In this document: piece after piece, positions 6,402-9,131 of the stretch | Numbering within the stretch: the first letter of the stretch is position 1 | Layout: every line of letters begins with the position of its first letter | From: Gammaproteobacteria bacterium | Lineage (GTDB): Bacteria > Pseudomonadota > Gammaproteobacteria > Pseudomonadales > JAUIKI01 | Reading direction: 5' to 3' | Assembly: GCA_030430875.1 (NCBI GenBank) | Contig: JAUIKI010000037.1 | Coordinates: 1 to 9,131, forward strand | Length of the DNA stretch: 9,131 nt | Made by a program: the position numbers and the translations under genes | Notes under the pieces: model-generated | The model's database searches: none | Seen by the model: the letters and a program-made list of their open reading frames with translations, nothing else | What the model was told of the DNA's origin: nothing

Positions 6402-6533
6402 ATGGATTCTAATAAACTGCAAAAACCAAAGACGAGTAATAGGAATGTGCAAATGTTTAGCGCTAAATCAAGAACGGAACGGGAAAACTTAAAACAACTA
6501 AAAAACTATTTGGATAGCATGTATTTTGCTTAA
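6402..6533 (+). CDS. Small basic protein of unknown function (43 residues)
   Basis: I do not recognise this protein. The frame ATG 6402 to TAA 6533 encodes 43 residues (K6, R3 against D2, E2, net about +5). The first half is polar and probably disordered (MDSNKLQKPKTSNRNVQM). The second half, about 21-43, looks helical and ends in a hydrophobic YFA tail. Support for a real gene is contextual: an excellent Shine-Dalgarno, AGGAGG (6387-6392), nine bases before the ATG, a candidate promoter upstream, and a strong intrinsic terminator 30 bases after the stop, making a complete single-gene unit divergent from rpoH. There is no signal peptide and no cysteine. It could be a regulatory peptide or an RNA- or protein-binding adaptor, but nothing in the sequence decides this. 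The transcript could also act as a small RNA, though the ribosome binding site argues for translation. Confidence 0.7.
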   Translation: MDSNKLQKPKTSNRNVQMFSAKSRTERENLKQLKNYLDSMYFA

Positions 6534-6562
6534 ACTGACGCACTTTGTATAAACAGCAAAGC

Positions 6563-6588
6563 AAAGCCTGCGGATAGCGGGCTTTTTT
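6563..6588 (+). terminator. Strong rho-independent terminator after the small gene
   Basis: AAAGCCTGC (6563-6571) pairs with GCGGGCTTT (6577-6585), a 9-bp stem with one T-G wobble and a 5-base loop, and the T-run extends to 6588 (six T). It is the clearest intrinsic terminator in the window and isolates the small gene from amtB. Confidence 0.9.
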
Positions 6589-6705
6589 ATGTCCGATCGT
6601 TTTCCTACTCTAATTAACAAGTTAATCCTCTACATTCGCCATTTTCACATATAAATTCGTATTTGTTTAATTTGTTTTCGATTAAAATTTTCTCAACTCA
6701 TCGAT

Positions 6706-6740
6706 AAAAATAGCTATTTTTGGTGTCAGCTATCAAAAAT
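6706..6740 (+). repeat. Two overlapping, mutually exclusive inverted repeats
   Basis: AAAAATAGCTATTTTT (6706-6721) is a perfect 16-base palindrome. ATTTTTG (6716-6722) also pairs with CAAAAAT (6734-6740) around an 11-base loop. Both use the same central arm. AGCTAT is repeated directly at 6712-6717 and 6728-6733. The block ends exactly at the -24 element, so it could be a DNA-binding or bend site upstream of that promoter. Confidence 0.5.
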
Positions 6741-6755
6741 GGCATGCTTTCTGCT
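6740..6755 (+). promoter_or_regulatory. Sigma-54 (RpoN) promoter upstream of amtB
   Basis: TGGCATGCTTTCTGCT matches the -24/-12 consensus TGGCACG-N4-TTGCW at all but two informative positions and has the required GG-N10-GC spacing (GG 6741-6742, GC 6753-6754). Transcription would start near 6766, giving a leader of about 147 bases before the GTG of amtB. Sigma-54 control of amtB is established in enteric bacteria, so match and context agree. Confidence 0.6.
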
Positions 6756-6802
6756 ATTTACTCTATGATTTTTTAAATAAAGCCTTAATTTATTTGCTTT
6801 TA

Positions 6803-6819
6803 TGCACAATATTGGTGCT
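6803..6819 (+). promoter_or_regulatory. NtrC-like binding dyad upstream of amtB
   Basis: TGCACAATATTGGTGCT fits the NtrC consensus TGCACY-N5-RGTGCA except at the Y and the last base. The right half-site TTGGTGCA recurs at 6844-6851. The dyad lies about 45 bases downstream of the predicted sigma-54 start rather than 100-150 bases upstream, which is unusual. Confidence 0.5.
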
Positions 6820-6912
6820 AAGACAGTGGTAGATGGGTTGAAATTGGTGCAATTCTTTGAGCACAACAAATGTATATGCAGCTATAAATAAATAGTCTAA
6901 GGAGAAAATAAC

Positions 6913-8121
6913 GTGGATAGCATTAGTACAGCAATACAACAAATGACAGACAGTCAAAACAGCTTATTTATTTTGCTTGGTGCCATCATGGTGCTTGCTA
7001 TGCATGCTGGATTCGCCTTTTTAGAGGTAGGAACAGTCCGGCAAAAGAATCAGGTGAATGCATTGGTGAAAATTTTGACTGATTTTGGTGTATCAACCAT
7101 TGCATACTTTTTTATTGGCTACTGGGTTGCTTATGGCATGGATTTTTATGGTAGTGCTGCATCATTAGAAGACAAAAATGGTTATGAATTAGTTAAGTTT
7201 TTCTTTTTATTAACATTTGCAGCAGCAATTCCAGCGATTGTATCAGGTGGTGTGGCAGAAAGAGCACGATTTTATCCGATGTTGATTGCGGTATTTTTAG
7301 TGGTGGGTCTGCTGTATCCTTTTTTTGAAGGAATTGTCTGGAATAATAATTTTGAGATTCAATCTTGGCTTGAGGGTAAGTTTGGTTATGGTTTCCATGA
7401 TTTTGCTGGCTCTGTGGTTGTTCATGCAGTGGGTGGCTGGATTGCACTAGCGGCTGTTTTATTGCTAGGTCAGCGAAAAGGGCGTTACCGCGGTGGAAAA
7501 GTCATTGCATTTGCGCCGTCAAACATTCCATTTCTTGCGTTAGGTGCCTGGGTGCTTTCAGTGGGCTGGTTTGGATTTAATGTAATGTCAGCGCAAAAAC
7601 TTGGTGATATCAGTGGGTTGGTCGCAGTGAATTCTTTAATGGCCATGGTGGGTGGAACATTGGCAGCATTGATATTTGGTCGAAATGACCCTGGGTTTAT
7701 CCACAATGGTCCATTGGCTGGTCTTGTTGCTGTTTGTGCGGGGTCTAACCTTATGCATCCCATTGGTGCGTTGGGAACGGGTGTGGTAGCTGGTGCATTG
7801 TTTGTTTGGGCGTTTACTACGACACAAAATAAGTGGAAGATTGATGATGTGCTTGGTGTTTGGCCTTTACATGGTCTGTGCGGCATGTGGGGTGGAATCG
7901 CGGCAGGTATTTTTGGAATGGCTGCATTGGGAGGTACAGGTAAAGTGTCTTTGGTATCTCAGTTGATTGGCACAGGTGCAGGAATTGCCATTGCTTTCTT
8001 TGGTGGTCTGCTTATTTATGGCCTGATCAAAGTTATCATGGGTATTCGTTTGAGTGAACAAGAAGAATATGATGGAGCGGATTTGAGTATCCACAAAATT
8101 GGATCCATTTGTGACGATTAA
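6913..8121 (+). CDS. amtB: Ammonium transporter, Amt family
   Basis: 402 residues, normal Amt length, about eleven membrane spans, probably a trimer in the inner membrane. It conducts ammonium/ammonia inward for assimilation. Key residues seen: Asp163 in HDFAGS (162-167), the twin pore histidines His171 (VVHAVGG) and His320 (WPLHGLCG), the family block IVSGGVAERARF (109-120), aromatic gate candidates around W143, and LMHPIGALGTGVVAG (280-294). The cytoplasmic tail GIRLSEQEEYDGADLSIHKIG (377-397) corresponds to the PII-contacting tail but departs from the usual HGE-x-AY ending. The start is GTG with a strong AAGGAG eight bases upstream; no cleavable signal peptide is evident. The usual partner glnK is not adjacent on either side. 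Sigma-54 and NtrC-like sites upstream suggest induction in nitrogen limitation. Confidence 0.96.
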   Translation: MDSISTAIQQMTDSQNSLFILLGAIMVLAMHAGFAFLEVGTVRQKNQVNALVKILTDFGVSTIAYFFIGYWVAYGMDFYGSAASLEDKNGYELVKFFFLLTFAAAIPAIVSGGVAERARFYPMLIAVFLVVGLLYPFFEGIVWNNNFEIQSWLEGKFGYGFHDFAGSVVVHAVGGWIALAAVLLLGQRKGRYRGGKVIAFAPSNIPFLALGAWVLSVGWFGFNVMSAQKLGDISGLVAVNSLMAMVGGTLAALIFGRNDPGFIHNGPLAGLVAVCAGSNLMHPIGALGTGVVAGALFVWAFTTTQNKWKIDDVLGVWPLHGLCGMWGGIAAGIFGMAALGGTGKVSLVSQLIGTGAGIAIAFFGGLLIYGLIKVIMGIRLSEQEEYDGADLSIHKIGSICDD

Positions 8122-8130
8122 TGCAAAGAA

Positions 8131-8171
8131 TCCTGCCAATTACAGTTGCTTTCTACGGTTAATTGGCAGGA
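8131..8171 (+). terminator. Long stem-loop after amtB
   Basis: TCCTGCCAATTA (8131-8142) and TAATTGGCAGGA (8160-8171) are a perfect 12-bp inverted repeat with a 17-base loop, starting 9 bases after the amtB stop. No T-run follows, so it may work as a 3'-end stabiliser or a factor-assisted terminator rather than a classical intrinsic one. Confidence 0.6.
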
Positions 8172-8191
8172 CTTGATTTCTCAGAATCATT

Positions 8192-8495
8192 GATTAAGAG
8201 GCTGTCGTAGATTAGAAGCAATGATATGCTGTCAATCTAACACATTGTAAAATAAAGAGAAATCCAACTAAATCTGCTCGAGTATTTTGAGCAGGAAGCA
8301 AAAGCATAACCTGTTGAAGATCTGCTGGGCATTCAATCAAATACAGCAATTCTGTTTTATCGAAAAATATGTTAGATTGCTGCCACTCATTTAAAACAAG
8401 AAGCACACGAATCTTGGACTAATGATTATTAAGACACCTAAACAGTAAAATTTACAGGCGCATCTTTAACTCTAATCTATTTCAGCTCCTTAATT
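8192..8495. repeat. MITE-like block with nested imperfect inverted repeats
   Basis: The outer pair is 8192-8217 against 8470-8495 read in reverse: about 19 of 26 positions match, including TAGATTAGA and AATTAAG/GATTAAG-like ends. The inner pair is CAATCTAACA (8233-8242) against TGTTAGATTG (8370-8379), 10 of 10. Thus TAGATT occurs four times in alternating orientation, usually next to GCTG. The roughly 300-base size and lack of a transposase suggest a non-autonomous or decayed element. No certain target duplication is visible. Confidence 0.4.
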
Positions 8496-8597
8496 AACGT
8501 TACAAAATCCCCTCAACTTTGCCTTTATCTTCAAATGGACGAAGAGATCATTCTGCCAACACAATGGTTGATCCTCAAGAAATTTTTGAATCTGGGA

Positions 8598-8626
8598 TAC
8601 ACATGAAATTGGCTATCTGATAAAAT
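8598..8626 (+). promoter_or_regulatory. Candidate promoter for the small secreted protein
   Basis: -35 TACACA (8598-8603, four of six), a 17-base spacer, and -10 TAAAAT (8621-8626, five of six). The leader would be about 38 bases, ending in the purine-rich AAGAGAAGAAATAA before the ATG. Confidence 0.4.
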
Positions 8627-8670
8627 AAGGCTTCATTTTTAACGTGTTTGATCATAAAGAGAAGAAATAA

Positions 8671-8961
8671 ATGAAAAAATTAAGTCTATTGTGTGCTGTT
8701 GTTGTCGCTGGAAGTTTTCTTTCATCATTTTCATACGCAGGATTCACTTTGTACTACATCAATGAAGATAATAAAACGTATGATGATGTGCCGATAAAAT
8801 GTAAGAGCTCTAAAACAAAAGGTAAATTTGAAGGCCGTCTTTCAGGATCAATTTTTATTTCAGGTACAACCCCTTGCACATTAACATTGGACAACTCCAT
8901 TGAGGTAAAAGAAAAAGATAAAATCGTTATTAAAAATGGTAAATTTTCGTTGAAACGATAA
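8671..8961 (+). CDS. Small secreted protein of unknown function
   Basis: 96 residues. The N-terminus is a clear Sec signal peptide: MKK, a hydrophobic core (4-19), and a likely cleavage after SYA (residue 23). There is no lipobox, since the Cys at 8 lies inside the core. The mature part of about 73 residues is lysine-rich and basic, with two cysteines (44 and 69) that could form a disulfide in the periplasm or outside. Alternating hydrophobic residues and glycines (GKFEGRLSGSIFISG, 51-65; KIVIKNGKFSLKR, 84-96) suggest a small beta-rich domain. I do not recognise the family. It stands alone after a gene-free region, with a purine-rich but weak ribosome binding site. Small secreted basic proteins can be toxins, inhibitors or envelope factors, but nothing here selects one. 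The gene call is supported by the signal peptide. Confidence 0.8.
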   Translation: MKKLSLLCAVVVAGSFLSSFSYAGFTLYYINEDNKTYDDVPIKCKSSKTKGKFEGRLSGSIFISGTTPCTLTLDNSIEVKEKDKIVIKNGKFSLKR

Positions 8962-9059
8962 AATATTAAGCATTTTCTGAATCCTGGATACAAGAGAGAT
9001 GACCCTGATTTTTTGGAAATGTTAACAGCTAGTTCATAAAACCTAAAATTTTTAATATC

Positions 9060-9095
9060 TTCAATTATATTAGTTGAAATCGTATTTATTTTTTT
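9060..9095 (+). terminator. Weak candidate terminator downstream of the secreted protein gene
   Basis: TTCAATTA (9060-9067) pairs with TAGTTGAA (9071-9078), 8 bp with one wobble and a 3-base loop. A T-run (9089-9095) begins 10 bases after the stem, too far for an ideal terminator. It overlaps the candidate sigma-32 -35 box, so at most one reading is likely to be right. Confidence 0.25.
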
Positions 9096-9101
9096 CCCCA
9101 T
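9074..9101 (+). promoter_or_regulatory. Candidate sigma-32 (heat-shock) promoter reading out of the window
   Basis: TTGAAA (9074-9079), a 16-base spacer, and CCCCAT (9096-9101) match the E. coli sigma-32 pattern TTGAAA-N11-16-CCCCAT, at the long end of the spacer range. The downstream gene lies outside the window, so its identity cannot support the call. Confidence 0.3.
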
Positions 9102-9131
9102 AAATTCGAAAATATTTGGATAAAGTTCTAA

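Larger units (their letters stand above)
6589..6912 (+). other. AT-rich regulatory region upstream of amtB
   Basis: This 324-base stretch has no credible gene. It contains overlapping inverted repeats (6706-6740), a sigma-54 type -24/-12 element (6740-6755), an NtrC-like dyad (6803-6819) with a related half-site TTGGTGCA (6844-6851), a TATAAA (6883-6888) without a well-spaced -35, and the amtB Shine-Dalgarno AAGGAG (6899-6904). Confidence 0.6.
8172..8670. other. Gene-free region with nested inverted repeats
   Basis: About 500 bases lack a convincing gene. A 64-codon leftward frame (8212-8406) starts with GTG, has no good ribosome binding site and resembles nothing I know. The left part is bounded by imperfect inverted repeats (8192-8495). 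The right part (8496-8670) holds only a candidate promoter for the secreted protein and one copy of a direct repeat. It looks like decayed or mobile-derived DNA. Confidence 0.5.
8583..8992 (+). repeat. Imperfect direct repeats flanking the small secreted protein gene
   Basis: The 19-base segment at 8583-8601 (containing TGAATCTGGGATACA) recurs at 8974-8992 (containing TGAATCCTGGATACA) with 16 of 19 matches. The copies lie 70 bases before the start and 13 bases after the stop of the gene, so they frame it. They could mark a duplicated or inserted cassette, or be chance. Confidence 0.35.

Noticed and set aside
6844..6862. Possible second sigma-54 promoter around TTGGTGCAATTCTTTGAGC
   Set aside because: The GG to GC spacing is 13 bases rather than the required 10.
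6802..6891. 29-codon frame (ATG 6802) upstream of amtB that might be a leader peptide
   Set aside because: No Shine-Dalgarno, and its first codons are the NtrC-like dyad, so the sequence is better explained as a regulatory site. It does not resemble GlnK.
7485..7886. Leftward 133-codon frame inside amtB
   Set aside because: Antisense shadow of a strongly conserved transporter; the encoded sequence has no family features.
8212..8406. Leftward 64-codon frame in the gap after amtB
   Set aside because: GTG start, no convincing Shine-Dalgarno, no recognisable motif, and it spans the inner pair of inverted repeats; chance or remnant coding is more likely.
8529..8607. Short + strand frame beginning MDEEIILPTQWL, considered as a transposase remnant
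   Set aside because: Only about 23 codons, no ribosome binding site, and no transposase motif could be identified.
8754..9101. Leftward 115-codon frame overlapping the secreted-protein gene
   Set aside because: It lies mostly antisense to a gene with a clear signal peptide and has no supporting start signals.

Overview
The window is a low-GC (roughly 40% or less), densely coding chromosomal segment from a gammaproteobacterium. The evidence is a sigma-32 (RpoH) with the intact RpoH box, close relatives of Escherichia coli YciO, YciI, YadG and YadH, and a yciI-bolA overlap of the kind seen in gammaproteobacteria. The AT-rich base composition and the decayed yadG fit a Legionellales-like or host-associated lineage, but the genus cannot be fixed from this sequence. 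No tRNA, rRNA, CRISPR array or intact insertion sequence is visible.

Layout. Positions 1-2494 are read leftward: yciI, bolA (4-base overlap), then a membrane sensor protein that runs off the left edge. That sensor has a histidine-kinase-like H-box in which the phospho-accepting histidine is glutamine, followed by at least 170 residues of coiled coil. Positions 2501-2859 are a divergent intergenic region. Positions 2860-5228 are read rightward: yciO, a palindromic terminator, and a yadG-yadH ABC exporter pair whose ATPase gene is broken by a small deletion and frameshift. rpoH (5286-6155) converges on yadH and is read leftward. A divergent promoter region follows, then an unrecognised 43-residue gene with a near-perfect ribosome binding site and its own strong terminator (6402-6588). 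Next is a regulatory region with a sigma-54 type promoter and an NtrC-like dyad, leading to amtB (6913-8121), which ends at a 12-bp stem-loop. The right end (8172-9131) is gene-poor: nested inverted repeats resembling a small decayed element, then one small secreted protein flanked by imperfect direct repeats, and a possible sigma-32 promoter reading out of the window.

How the parts relate. This is mostly housekeeping and stress or nutrient response: Fe-S/stress (BolA), heat shock (RpoH), ammonium uptake under nitrogen control (AmtB) and a membrane sensor. I see no single multi-gene novel system. The best leads are the pseudo-H-box coiled-coil sensor, the nitrogen-control sites in front of amtB, the broken yadG beside an intact yadH, the 43-residue orphan gene, and the nested repeat block at 8192-8495.
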